A stretch of DNA of 64,000 nucleotides from the NCBI RefSeq assembly GCF_039862785.1, contig NZ_CP156795.1, positions 124,001-188,000 of the forward strand, read 5' to 3'. The notes beneath the pieces were generated by a model. The model was not told where the DNA came from. It saw only the letters and a program-made list of their open reading frames with translations, and made no database searches. The translations under genes were made by a program, and so were the position numbers. Below are positions 44,369 through 52,960 of this stretch, in pieces (the first letter of the stretch is position 1; each line of letters begins with the position of its first letter). The DNA is from Acinetobacter sp. ANC 7912 (GTDB taxonomy: Bacteria; Pseudomonadota; Gammaproteobacteria; Pseudomonadales; Moraxellaceae).

Positions 44369-44860
44369 ATTCAGGTCCAGAATTTAATAAGCTCATATTA
44401 TGAGCAAATTGGAATGAATAAGAGCTACCCTAATTGGGGAAGATTACGATGGATGGAACAGGAAAAAGTAACAAAAGATTTAAATATGGATGATAACTGT
44501 GACTTATTTCGCATAATTTTTATAAAGTGTTATTTATTAAAACATAAATTAGCATAAATTCCGTTTCACGTGAAACAATTTGGTGCAAATTTAGGCATTT
44601 TTTAGAAGAAAATCGACCTGGAATGAATCAATATTGTATTAAAAATACGCAAGAATCCTCTTTGCAAAACAGCAACAACTGAGCTGGAAAATGTTGCTTA
44701 AAATCAGCTTGAGCCTATGACAAGAATAAATGAGATCGAGCACAGCTATCGAAGTGGTAAAACTGGATAATCCTAAAACTGAGAAACATAATCCTGTGAT
44801 GCTGGCTATTCATGGAATCGAAATGCTCTGATCTTTTAACCTAGCTGAGTGAGCCGAATC
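44369..44860. other. Gene-free region with a parS-like site
   Basis: No convincing gene lies here; a short frame at 44306-44557 overlaps the cyclase N-terminus and has no family. The region contains the parS-like site at 44562-44577 and presumably the pirin promoter. Confidence 0.5.
44562..44577. other. parS centromere-like site
   Basis: The sequence CGTTTCACGTGAAACA matches the bacterial parS consensus (TGTTNCACGTGAAACA) except at its first base. It includes the perfect 14-bp palindrome GTTTCACGTGAAAC. ParB loads here for chromosome segregation. The site is intergenic. Confidence 0.85.
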
Positions 44861-45808
44861 ATGTCGAATAATAATGAGACCGAAATTTTCAATTCAGATG
44901 ACTGTATTAAATACGTCAATCAGTTTGTTACGGAATTTCCATTACGCCGTGCGGAAATCGGTCAGGGTACGGTGATCAAACGCGCCTTGCCGAGCAAGCA
45001 TAAACGCATGATCGGGGCCTGGTGCTTTCTGGATCATGCTGGTCCGGCACATTTTCCACAGGGAGATGGTCTGGATATCGGCCCACATCCACATATTGGC
45101 TTGCAGACTTTTACTTGGATGATTGAAGGCACCATGATGCATTATGACAGTTTGGGGAATCAGCAGCTGTTGCGCCCGCGTCAGGTCAATCTGATGACAG
45201 CGGGTTATGGCATTTCTCATGCCGAAGTGGCACCGGAAACCGAAACCCATATACATGCTGCCCAGCTGTGGATTGCACTACCAGATGATTTAATCAATAT
45301 GGCACCAGCGTTTGAGCATTATCCGGAATTACCGGTGGTGACAGATCAGGGCATTGAATTTACGGTATTGGTCGGGAAATTCCTGACTGCACAATCACCA
45401 GTCAAAGTGCATAGTGAACTGCTTGGGGTTGATTTATATTCGGCTGACAGTACCCGGGCCGTATTGCTACTGAATCCAAAATTCGAGTATGGCTTTCTGG
45501 CACTTGAGGGCACAGCCAGTATTAATGGGCATGAGCTGACCGATGACAATATGGTGATTCTGGAACCGGGCCTGGAGCAGGTGCAGGTCGAGATTCATGC
45601 CGGCAGCCGGATCTTGCTTCTGGGTGGTGAGCCTTTTGAGACGCCTATCCTGCTGTGGTGGAATCTGGTTGGTCGAGATATGGAAGAACTGAAAGTGGCC
45701 CGTGAACAGTGGATGATGGGGCATGAGCGTTTTGGCTCAATTCCAGAATATGATGGCCCGCGTCTGGAAGCGCCAGCTTTTCCAGAACGTATGCGTGCTT
45801 CCAAATAA
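44861..45808 (+). CDS. Pirin-family protein
   Basis: About 315 residues with two cupin domains. The N-terminal domain holds the metal-binding pattern HPHIGLQTFTWMIEG and the later ISHAEVAPE. The C-terminal half has EPFETPILLWWNLVGR. Bacterial pirins include quercetin dioxygenases and metabolic regulators. The start is taken at 44861 (MSNNNETE); a GTG lies 12 bases upstream. The OsmC-like gene follows after 18 bases, so they likely form an operon. Confidence 0.88.
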   Translation: MSNNNETEIFNSDDCIKYVNQFVTEFPLRRAEIGQGTVIKRALPSKHKRMIGAWCFLDHAGPAHFPQGDGLDIGPHPHIGLQTFTWMIEGTMMHYDSLGNQQLLRPRQVNLMTAGYGISHAEVAPETETHIHAAQLWIALPDDLINMAPAFEHYPELPVVTDQGIEFTVLVGKFLTAQSPVKVHSELLGVDLYSADSTRAVLLLNPKFEYGFLALEGTASINGHELTDDNMVILEPGLEQVQVEIHAGSRILLLGGEPFETPILLWWNLVGRDMEELKVAREQWMMGHERFGSIPEYDGPRLEAPAFPERMRASK

Positions 45809-45826
45809 GAATAAAGGACAACGAGG

Positions 45827-46225
45827 ATGGCAATCATTGCAACTGCTCAGGTGCATAGTCTGGAAACGCCGTGGCAGGGGCGAATCAGTCATGGCAAGCA
45901 TCAATATTTGACGGATAAACCAGAAAGTTTTGGCGGCCAGGACAGCGGTCCGGCGCCGTATGATTTTCTACTGGCCAGCCTGATTTCTTGCACCATGATT
46001 ACCTTACGTATATATGCCCAGCATAAGGGCGTTGAATTGGGTGAATTTCAGGTCGAGGCAGACTTTTTCAGTAACAAAGAAGGGCAGGAATGGATTGAAC
46101 GTCGCCTAAGTTTTCAAAATAAATTAGATGCAGAATGGCAGCAGAAAATTCTGGACATCTGTCAGAAAACCCCAGTGACCAAAACATTGCTCCGGAGTCT
46201 AGAGATTCGAACATCTTTGATGTGA
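45827..46225 (+). CDS. OsmC-family protein
   Basis: 132 residues with an OsmC/Ohr-type fold. One cysteine is in LLASLISCTMITLRIYA and the second in LDICQKTPVTKTL, the two thiols of organic-hydroperoxide-reducing members. The N-terminal GQDSGPAPYDF is typical. It is coupled to pirin upstream. Confidence 0.87.
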   Translation: MAIIATAQVHSLETPWQGRISHGKHQYLTDKPESFGGQDSGPAPYDFLLASLISCTMITLRIYAQHKGVELGEFQVEADFFSNKEGQEWIERRLSFQNKLDAEWQQKILDICQKTPVTKTLLRSLEIRTSLM

Positions 46226-46343
46226 ACAGATTTATTTAAAAGTAGATGAAATGTAATTTGATGCTTCACCCATCTCACGGTGTAGCCCCTGTTTTTGTTA
46301 TGCTGATGGCAACACGAACAATCAGAATAATAAAGAGTCAACT

Positions 46344-46991
46344 ATGCGTATCCTGCACCATCTCGAACAGTCCCGATCTTTCCGTATTCTATGGGCGCTG
46401 GAAGAACTGGGGCTGGATTATGAAATTAAATATCACCGACGCCTACCCAATTTTGCCGCACCCTCAGAACTGAAAATGATTCACCCATTAGGCAAAGCGC
46501 CGATCCTGATTGATGATGACTTGGTACTGGTCGAATCTGCAGTGATTTTGCAGTATCTACAGGAAGCCTATGATACGGCAATGGAATTCCAACCCTTGAC
46601 TGCAGCAGCCAGACAGCAATACCGTTACTGGATGCATTATTCTGAAGGTTCACTGATGCCACTTCTGGTCATGCAGTTGGTAATGAACTCAGTCGAGAAA
46701 CATGCCCCTTTTCTGTTCCGACCATTTGCAAGACAAATTACCAGCGGGGTAAAAAAGCAGTTTATCCAGCCCCGCCTTCGAGAGCATATTCACTATCTGG
46801 AAGATTACCTGAGTGAGCATGAATATTTTGCTGGCCGTTTCAGCTTTGCCGATATCCAGATGAGTTTTCCACTGGAAGCAATATTGACGCGTACCGGCAA
46901 GCGTTATCCGGCGATTGAGGCTTATCTGGATAGACTTTCCCATCGCCCAGCCTATTTCCGGGCGATGTCTAAAGAAGAAGTTTTACGTTAA
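46344..46991 (+). CDS. Glutathione S-transferase
   Basis: 215 residues. The N-terminal thioredoxin-like domain has MRILHHLEQSRSFRILWALEE, then the cis-Pro region GKAPILIDDDLVLVESAVI with the glutathione-contacting ES pair. The C-terminal helical domain contains the N-capping-type FSFADIQMSFPLEA. It conjugates or reduces electrophiles with glutathione. It converges on phoR, with a terminator between them. Confidence 0.9.
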   Translation: MRILHHLEQSRSFRILWALEELGLDYEIKYHRRLPNFAAPSELKMIHPLGKAPILIDDDLVLVESAVILQYLQEAYDTAMEFQPLTAAARQQYRYWMHYSEGSLMPLLVMQLVMNSVEKHAPFLFRPFARQITSGVKKQFIQPRLREHIHYLEDYLSEHEYFAGRFSFADIQMSFPLEAILTRTGKRYPAIEAYLDRLSHRPAYFRAMSKEEVLR

Positions 46992-47005
46992 AAATTTTCC
47001 GAAAA

Positions 47006-47029
47006 GAAAGGTGCTTAAAGGCACCTTTT
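47006..47029. terminator. Terminator between the GST gene and phoR
   Basis: GGTGC pairs with GCACC within an AAAGGTGC...GCACCTTTT hairpin between convergent genes. Confidence 0.7.
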
Positions 47030-47048
47030 GATTTAAATCGCTTTTGAA

Positions 47049-48407
47049 TTAATCCGGGAAACTGAGTCGTTCTTTGGGGAAAATGACTTTAAAGGTCGAG
47101 CCTTCATTTTCCTTGGATTCAATCACCAGTTGGGCCTGATGCTGCATCAGCACGTGTTTTACAATCGCAAGTCCCAGCCCAGTACCCCCGGTACGGCGGC
47201 TCCGGTCAGAATCCACCCGGTAGAAACGTTCGGTCAGACGGGGCAGGTGTTTGGTATTGATTCCGATCCCGGTATCCTGTACCACAAAATAGGCAGATTC
47301 ACCATCATCATGCCAGCCCATGGTTACGGTACCACCTTTCGGGGTATATTTAATCGCATTGGTAATCAGGTTACTGAAGGCACTGGCAATTTCCATATCC
47401 GAGCCAATCAGGTCGCAGTGGCTGTCGATATCCAGATTCAGGGTATGGCCATAGTCCACGTTATAGGCCTGGGCATCATCAAACAGCTGGTTCATCAGGC
47501 TCGGCATGTCGATGATCTGGTTCTTGGCCAGATTTTTGTCATTTTCCAGGCGCGACAGCAGCAGCAGGTCATTCACCAGTGCATTCATACGCCGGGTCTG
47601 GGACTGCATCTGGTCAAAGGCGCGTTTCCAGCGTGGACTGATATCTTCCTGATCGGTAAAGGTTTCGATATAGCCGCTGAGTACGGTCAGCGGGGTACGC
47701 AGTTCGTGGGAAATGTTGTCGACAAAGTCCTTACGCATCTGCTCCAGATTATGCATCCGGGTCACGTCATAAGCGACCAGCAGGCGGCTTTCGCCACCAA
47801 AACGGGTCATCTTGATCTGCACATAATGGTCTTCCACAACCGGAGACTGCATTTTCAGGCCATCCGGAGCATCATCTATATGATGGTAGTATTCAATAAA
47901 TTCCGGTTGAGAGAGCAGTGTCAGGATATTGCAACCTTTGTCTTCTGCTTTGAGACCCAGCAGACGCTCTGCAGCGGGATTCCACCATTCAATCTGCTGC
48001 TTATCATCAATCAGAATTACTGCTTCCTGAAGTGCAACCAGTGAAGATTGGGCACGATCAATCAGTTCCACCATTTCTGCCTGAACAATGCGTTCCTGTC
48101 GTTGAGCCTGATAGACGTTAAACAACAAGGCACCCCAGATGCCATTGATCTTGGGTGGTACATCATATGGACGGTTGGAAATCCAGTCATTGACCAGATA
48201 CAAGGAACGGATCTGCGTGGCAAAAAAAGCTACAAAAGCCAGCACGATACAGACCCAGAAATAGCCGATCCCGAACCCGATTAGGCTGCCGATCAGCAGA
48301 AAACCAGCCAGTAGACGTAAATCCTGCTTGGCAAAATCCCAGAGGCTGTTGGAGCGAGGCATCTTGTGTCCACGGGCCATTTCAGGAACAGGGTAGGGTT
48401 TATACAT
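47049..48407 (-). CDS. phoR: Phosphate-regulon sensor histidine kinase
   Basis: 452 residues. Two N-terminal membrane helices (FLLIGSLIGFGIGYFWVCIV) are followed by a PAS domain (AVILIDDKQQIEWWNPAAERL), HisKA with the phospho-acceptor His in DNISHELRTPLTVLSGY, and HATPase_c with the N box SNLITNAIKYTP and DTGIGI. It phosphorylates PhoB under phosphate limitation and is 24 bases downstream of phoB. A shorter start (M16, MPRSNS) is possible. Confidence 0.93.
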   Translation of the reverse strand: MYKPYPVPEMARGHKMPRSNSLWDFAKQDLRLLAGFLLIGSLIGFGIGYFWVCIVLAFVAFFATQIRSLYLVNDWISNRPYDVPPKINGIWGALLFNVYQAQRQERIVQAEMVELIDRAQSSLVALQEAVILIDDKQQIEWWNPAAERLLGLKAEDKGCNILTLLSQPEFIEYYHHIDDAPDGLKMQSPVVEDHYVQIKMTRFGGESRLLVAYDVTRMHNLEQMRKDFVDNISHELRTPLTVLSGYIETFTDQEDISPRWKRAFDQMQSQTRRMNALVNDLLLLSRLENDKNLAKNQIIDMPSLMNQLFDDAQAYNVDYGHTLNLDIDSHCDLIGSDMEIASAFSNLITNAIKYTPKGGTVTMGWHDDGESAYFVVQDTGIGINTKHLPRLTERFYRVDSDRSRRTGGTGLGLAIVKHVLMQHQAQLVIESKENEGSTFKVIFPKERLSFPD

Positions 48408-48431
48408 AAAGCAGGATTTACCTAAGTCAGA

Positions 48432-49142
48432 TTAGCCGAGGGCAACATCGGCACGGGTAGAGAAACGGTAACCGGTACCACGTACGGTCTGTACATAACG
48501 GTCAGCCCCATACGGTTCCAGTACCTTGCGCAGGCGACGGATATGTACGTCAATGGTCCGGTCTTCAATATAGACGCTACCGCCCCACACCTGATCCAGC
48601 AGCTGGGCACGGGTATAGGCACGTTCCGGATGGGTCATAAAGAAGGCCAGCAGGCGATATTCGGTCGGTCCCATATCCAGAAGGGTGTCACCAAAGCTGA
48701 CGCGCTGGCTGACCGGGTCCAGCACCAGGCCGTTGGCATCAATATTCTTGTCATTGCTCAGGCCATTGGTACGACGCAGCACAGCTTTGATCCGAGAGAC
48801 CAGTTCACGGGTGGAAAATGGCTTGGTCATGTAGTCATCGGCACCGGCATCCAGACCTTGCACCTTATGATCTTCTTCACCACGTGCGGTGAGCATAATC
48901 ACCGGAATTTCCGACAGGCTTTCATCACGTTTCAGCCGGCGGCACAGATCGACACCACTGACGCCACCGGGCATCATCCAGTCTAACAGGATAAGTGCCG
49001 GACGCTGATCCACAATCATTTGATGGGCCTGCTTGGCATCTTCTGCCTCCAGACAATTAAAGCCTGCCATATCCAGGGCAGTATGGATCATTTCACGAAT
49101 TGGAAGCTCATCATCGACGATTAAAATGTAGTCATCTTTCAC
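48432..49142 (-). CDS. phoB: Phosphate-regulon response regulator
   Basis: 236 residues. The receiver has acidic residues DDE near the N-terminus, the phospho-acceptor Asp in [12 protein letters not shown], and Lys in [10 protein letters not shown]. The C-terminal winged-helix OmpR-type domain is [27 protein letters not shown] through RRLRKVLEP. It activates Pho-box promoters. It lies upstream of phoR in one operon. Confidence 0.94.
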   Translation of the reverse strand: MKDDYILIVDDELPIREMIHTALDMAGFNCLEAEDAKQAHQMIVDQRPALILLDWMMPGGVSGVDLCRRLKRDESLSEIPVIMLTARGEEDHKVQGLDAGADDYMTKPFSTRELVSRIKAVLRRTNGLSNDKNIDANGLVLDPVSQRVSFGDTLLDMGPTEYRLLAFFMTHPERAYTRAQLLDQVWGGSVYIEDRTIDVHIRRLRKVLEPYGADRYVQTVRGTGYRFSTRADVALG

Positions 49143-49184
49143 AACGCAATACCCTATCAGTTAACGGTGGACCGTTTTATATTT

Positions 49185-49219
49185 ATGACAAGCCTTATTA
49201 CAAAGATTAATTATGACAG
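49185..49219 (-). promoter_or_regulatory. Possible Pho half-sites upstream of phoB
   Basis: On the minus strand, CTGTCAT (49213-49219) and TTGTCAT (49185-49191) resemble PhoB half-sites (CTGTCAT). Their spacing of 28 bases is not the usual 11-base step, so direct autoregulation is only tentative. Confidence 0.35.
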
Positions 49220-49344
49220 TATCATTGCAGAAAGGGCAGCTTCCCAGATTTCGCAAAGAATTGTGACAATTAAAAACAATCCGTACTCGACCAAATATCA
49301 TTTTTAAACAGCTGAAATCATGTCATTTGGCTATTTAAAATCCT

Positions 49345-50022
49345 CTACTTTTTCTCGGCAAAGGTTTCAAACAGGGTCAGGAACACAATACTGCATGAAG
49401 ACAGCACTTCTTCCATCGACTGTTTAAAACCACTCATGACCCAGCGAATCGCGATCTGGGTCACGTAGCCATTCAGGCCGGTAGAGACCAGAGAAATTTC
49501 CTGTTCGGAACGGCTTAGGTTGGGCATCATCAGCATCACAAAAGCCTGAATCATGCGGTCAAAACGGCTCATGGTTTCATGAATGGTGGCCTGATTATGC
49601 AGTTCCTGCACCAGCATGGCATCGATATAAATAATCCGCGCCATACGTGGATTATCGCGTAGCGTAGTCAGCAGGGCAGTCAAACCGGCTTCAATCATTT
49701 TTTTCGGATCGGAGGAGGCCCGCATCATCGCCTGCATGACATTTTGCTGCAGTTCATCGATCAGTTTCAGGAAAATGGTCTGGAACAGATGCTCGCTTTT
49801 CTTGAACGATTCATAGAAATAGCGTTCGGTCAGCTTGGCTTCATTACAGATATCTTTGACCGTTACGGAAAAAAAGCCATGCGTACCATAAGCCTGAATA
49901 CCGGCTTCAATCAGCTTCTCTCGGCGTGCCTGTTGACGCTCCGCCATGGACAAACCCTTAAACTGGCGTTCTTTGGCTGCTGTTTTTTGTTGTTTTTTCT
50001 CAGAAGTTGCTGACTGTGTCAT
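49345..50022 (-). CDS. TetR-family transcriptional regulator
   Basis: 225 residues. A basic N-terminal tail (SEKKQQKTAAKERQ) precedes the TetR helix-turn-helix (VTVKDICNEAKLTERYFYESFKKSEHLF) and a C-terminal all-helical ligand domain. It is divergent from an SDR gene, and a symmetric operator lies between them. It probably represses the SDR gene; the ligand is unknown. Confidence 0.9.
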   Translation of the reverse strand: MTQSATSEKKQQKTAAKERQFKGLSMAERQQARREKLIEAGIQAYGTHGFFSVTVKDICNEAKLTERYFYESFKKSEHLFQTIFLKLIDELQQNVMQAMMRASSDPKKMIEAGLTALLTTLRDNPRMARIIYIDAMLVQELHNQATIHETMSRFDRMIQAFVMLMMPNLSRSEQEISLVSTGLNGYVTQIAIRWVMSGFKQSMEEVLSSCSIVFLTLFETFAEKK

Positions 50023-50136
50023 AGGATGAACAGGCTCATTTACACCAAAATTTTGAATATCTTATCAATAAATTGCCATTGTACCTATGCTCAGACTAAC
50101 CAAATCATCTTGGCCCGAATAGACAAGCAAGGTTTA

Positions 50137-50156
50137 TTGACAATGAGTATTGTCAA
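50137..50156. promoter_or_regulatory. TetR-type operator between tetR and the SDR gene
   Basis: Perfect inverted arms TTGACAAT and ATTGTCAA are separated by GAGT, 87 bases upstream of the SDR start. The symmetry and position are those of a TetR-family operator. Confidence 0.7.
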
Positions 50157-50242
50157 AACTATATTGGGGAGAATTGCTGCATGAAGCACGACAGAACCAG
50201 AAATACTGTCCGCGCGGGCAGTGTCATTCATAAGGGAAAACC

Positions 50243-51091
50243 ATGAAAAATTTTAATAATAAAGTTGCTGCGATTACCGGGGCAGGGTCTGGGATCGGCC
50301 AGCAGTTGGCCGTGTTACTGGCAAAACAGGGTTGTCATCTGGCATTAAGCGATGTCAATGAAGAAGGTTTGGCTAAAACCGTTGAGTTGCTCAAAGATGC
50401 CAATGTCCGTGTCACCAGCAAAAAGGTCAATGTGGCGAATCTGGAAGAAATGCGTGCCTGGGCAGCTGAAGTCGAGAAAGATCATGGCAGCGTGAACATG
50501 ATCTTTAACAATGCGGGCGTGGCACTGGGTTCTACCGTGGAAGGCGCCAGCTATGACGAGCTGGAATGGATTGTCGGGATTAATTTCTGGGGTGTCGTCT
50601 ATGGGACCAAGGAATTCCTGCCGCTGATCAAGAAAACGGGCGAGGGACATATCATCAATATTTCCAGTCTGTTTGGCCTGACTGCGCAGCCGACACAATC
50701 GGGTTATAACGCCACCAAGTTTGCGGTACGTGGCTTTACCGAATCGCTACGTCAGGAACTGGATATGGAAAACGGTGGCGTGAGTGCGCTGTGTGTCCAT
50801 CCGGGCGGCATCCGGACCAATATCGCCAATGCGGCGAAAATGAATGACAGTATCCGTAGTCTAGGGATGCATCCGGAAAAATCAGCGCAGAACTTTAACA
50901 AGCTGCTGCGTTGTCCGCCGGAAGAAGCGGCGCGCCAGATTCTCGATGCAGTCCTAAAAAACAAACGCCGCTTGCTGATCGGTAATGATGCTAAAGCGAT
51001 TGATCTGATGCAGCGTATCCTGCCAGCGGGCTACCAGAAAGTAACCGCTTTTGCGACCAAGCTTGGGAATCGTTCCAAGAAATCTGCTTAA
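50243..51091 (+). CDS. Short-chain dehydrogenase/reductase
   Basis: 282 residues with a Rossmann fold. The cofactor motif is TGAGSGIGQQ, then NNAGVALG, the catalytic Ser in ISSLFGL, and YxxxK in YNATKFAVRG. The D at the end of strand 2 (LSDVNE) suggests NAD(H). It is an alcohol/ketone oxidoreductase of unknown substrate, controlled by the divergent TetR gene. Confidence 0.9.
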   Translation: MKNFNNKVAAITGAGSGIGQQLAVLLAKQGCHLALSDVNEEGLAKTVELLKDANVRVTSKKVNVANLEEMRAWAAEVEKDHGSVNMIFNNAGVALGSTVEGASYDELEWIVGINFWGVVYGTKEFLPLIKKTGEGHIINISSLFGLTAQPTQSGYNATKFAVRGFTESLRQELDMENGGVSALCVHPGGIRTNIANAAKMNDSIRSLGMHPEKSAQNFNKLLRCPPEEAARQILDAVLKNKRRLLIGNDAKAIDLMQRILPAGYQKVTAFATKLGNRSKKSA

Positions 51092-51112
51092 GTTTTGAAA
51101 ATCAATCAAATA

Positions 51113-51137
51113 AAAGCTCACAGAGGTGGGCTTTTTT
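51113..51137 (+). terminator. Terminator after the SDR gene
   Basis: AAAGCTCAC pairs with GTGGGCTTT (one G-T pair), followed by a T run. Confidence 0.75.
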
Positions 51138-51232
51138 GATATTGGAACTAATGAAATCTTAATATTCAGGAAGTTTTCTTTATCTTAAAAATAGAAAATA
51201 AAATAGAGATTAAAGCTGAATTGATATAAGCA

Positions 51233-51252
51233 AGTGTTGAATTATCAACACT
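51233..51252. promoter_or_regulatory. Candidate upstream activator site for a sigma-54 enhancer-binding protein
   Basis: Inverted arms AGTGTTGA and TCAACACT are separated by ATTA, 75 bases upstream of the sigma-54 promoter. The placement fits a UAS for the SfnR-like activator encoded at 61340. Confidence 0.6.
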
Positions 51253-51326
51253 GAAAGCGGTTAAAAACCAACATAAATGTTCTGGATATTTTTATAAAAT
51301 ATAATAAAAACAATATATTAAATAAT

Positions 51327-51342
51327 TGGCATGCTTGTTGCC
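51327..51342 (+). promoter_or_regulatory. Sigma-54 promoter of the uptake locus
   Basis: TGGCATGCTTGTTGCC matches the -24/-12 consensus (TGGCACG-N4-TTGC) with the GG and GC elements correctly spaced. It lies 41 bases before the amidohydrolase ATG. Transcription should need RpoN and an activator. Confidence 0.82.
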
Positions 51343-51382
51343 ATATAGGGAGAGTGAAATGATAACAAACTAGGTACTCCCC

Positions 51383-52891
51383 ATGACTATTTTAAAAGAT
51401 TTAAAAGGCAAGACTTCTCGTTCAGCGCAGGTGAAATCCCAGCTCGATTTTCCGGTGATTGATACTGATATTCATACCAATGCCTATAGCCCAGCACTAG
51501 AAGACTATATTGCGCAATACGGTGGTTCACGTATCGTGGATTTGTTCCGTACCCATTTAAAAAGTAATGGCTTAAATGCCTTAGCAGCAGAATGGTATAA
51601 CGCAACGCCACAAGAGCGTAAAGATCGCCGTCTGTTCCGTCCGCCGTTCTGGGCACTTCCATCTGAAAATACCTATGACCTGGCAACTGTAGCCTTACCA
51701 GGTTTGTTATATGAGCGTTTAGAAGAGCTCGGTACAGACTATGCGGTACTGTATCCAAACCTGTCTTTGTTCCCAATCAACTCATCTAATGATGATTTAC
51801 GTTTATCTTTGACTCGTGCCATTAATCATTTCCATGCCGATGTCTATAAGCCTTATGCCGATCGTTTAACACCGGTAGCAGCGATTCCATTGAATACGCC
51901 GCAAGAGGGGATTGAAGAACTGGAATTTGCACAAAAGCTGGGGCTAAAAACCGCCCTGATTCCGGGTGCAGTACGCCGCCCGATCAAAGCTGTAGCAGAT
52001 CGTTATCCTGAAGATACGGATCTACGCCGTTATGCTTACTGGTTAGATTTCTTCGGCATCGACAGTGAATATGATTATGACCCGTTCTGGCAGAAGAGTG
52101 TGGAGCTGGGTATTAATTTGTCGACACATTCTGGTAGCCAAAGCTGGGTCGCACGTAATTCACCAACGAATTATATGTTTAACCACATCAACCACTTTGC
52201 TGATGCGTCTGAAGCACTAGCCAAAGCGCTGTTCTTTGGTGGTGTGACTGAACGGATTCCACAACTGCGTATTGCACTGCTAGAAGCAGGGGCAGCATGG
52301 GGACAAAATGTTTTGACCCATCTGGTGGATCGTTTTGAAAAACGTGGTAATGAGCATGTGCAGCAATATAACCCGGAACGTCTGGATCGTGAATTGGCGG
52401 TCGAACTGTATCTTCAGTATGGTCATACCTTGTACCAAGGCCGTGAACTGAATGAGGATGAAATTGTGCAAAGCCTGTTTGGTGTCGCTGCAACCTCTCG
52501 CTTCCAGGCACAAAAACCGGATGAAATTAACGATTTTGCCTTAGCCAAAATTCAAAGCAAACAGGATATTTGGGATCGTTGGGTGCCGAACTTCTATTTC
52601 GGTAACGAAGCTGATGACCGCACGATTGTGGGGGCTTTAAATCCAAAAGGGAATCCATTTGGTCAGAAAATTAATGCCTTGTATTCCTCTGACTCGGGTC
52701 ATTGGGATGTCCCTGAACTGACTGAACCACTGGCAGAAACCTGGGATCTGGTGCAGGAAGGGGCGATTACCGCAGAAGACTTTAAGTCGCTGGTATTCAC
52801 CAATCCGTATCAGTTCTATACCGCGAATAATCCTGATTTCTTTAAGGGAACCCAGGTGGAAGCCAAATTAAACAAACAGAACGCCGCATAA
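51383..52891 (+). CDS. Amidohydrolase-family protein
   Basis: 502 residues. The N-terminal metal motif VIDTDIHTN (DxH) is followed by STHSG and the signature FGGVTERIPQLRIALLEAGAAW of the amidohydrolase_2 (ACMSD-like) family, which hydrolyses or decarboxylates small organic acids. It is the first gene behind the sigma-54 promoter. It is longer than the usual 300-350 residues of the family. The substrate is unknown; its neighbours suggest a nutrient taken up by the linked ABC systems. Confidence 0.85.
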   Translation: MTILKDLKGKTSRSAQVKSQLDFPVIDTDIHTNAYSPALEDYIAQYGGSRIVDLFRTHLKSNGLNALAAEWYNATPQERKDRRLFRPPFWALPSENTYDLATVALPGLLYERLEELGTDYAVLYPNLSLFPINSSNDDLRLSLTRAINHFHADVYKPYADRLTPVAAIPLNTPQEGIEELEFAQKLGLKTALIPGAVRRPIKAVADRYPEDTDLRRYAYWLDFFGIDSEYDYDPFWQKSVELGINLSTHSGSQSWVARNSPTNYMFNHINHFADASEALAKALFFGGVTERIPQLRIALLEAGAAWGQNVLTHLVDRFEKRGNEHVQQYNPERLDRELAVELYLQYGHTLYQGRELNEDEIVQSLFGVAATSRFQAQKPDEINDFALAKIQSKQDIWDRWVPNFYFGNEADDRTIVGALNPKGNPFGQKINALYSSDSGHWDVPELTEPLAETWDLVQEGAITAEDFKSLVFTNPYQFYTANNPDFFKGTQVEAKLNKQNAA

Positions 52892-52911
52892 CCCCTTAAT
52901 TCAAAAATATC

Positions 52912-52947
52912 GTCCGCTTGTGCCAGCAGGCGGACTGGGGATTTTTC
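52912..52947 (+). terminator. Hairpin between the amidohydrolase and porin genes
   Basis: GTCCGC pairs with GCGGAC around a 12-base loop, followed by a short T-rich tail. It may be a partial terminator that lowers downstream expression. Confidence 0.5.
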
Positions 52948-52960
52948 GTCTTTTATTTTA

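Noticed and set aside
44306..44557. 83-codon open frame upstream of the diguanylate cyclase
   Set aside because: It overlaps the cyclase N-terminus on the opposite strand and has no family resemblance.
47130..48044. 304-codon open frame antisense to phoR
   Set aside because: Long, but fully antisense to a well-supported histidine kinase. Its residue pattern is that of a mirrored coding frame.
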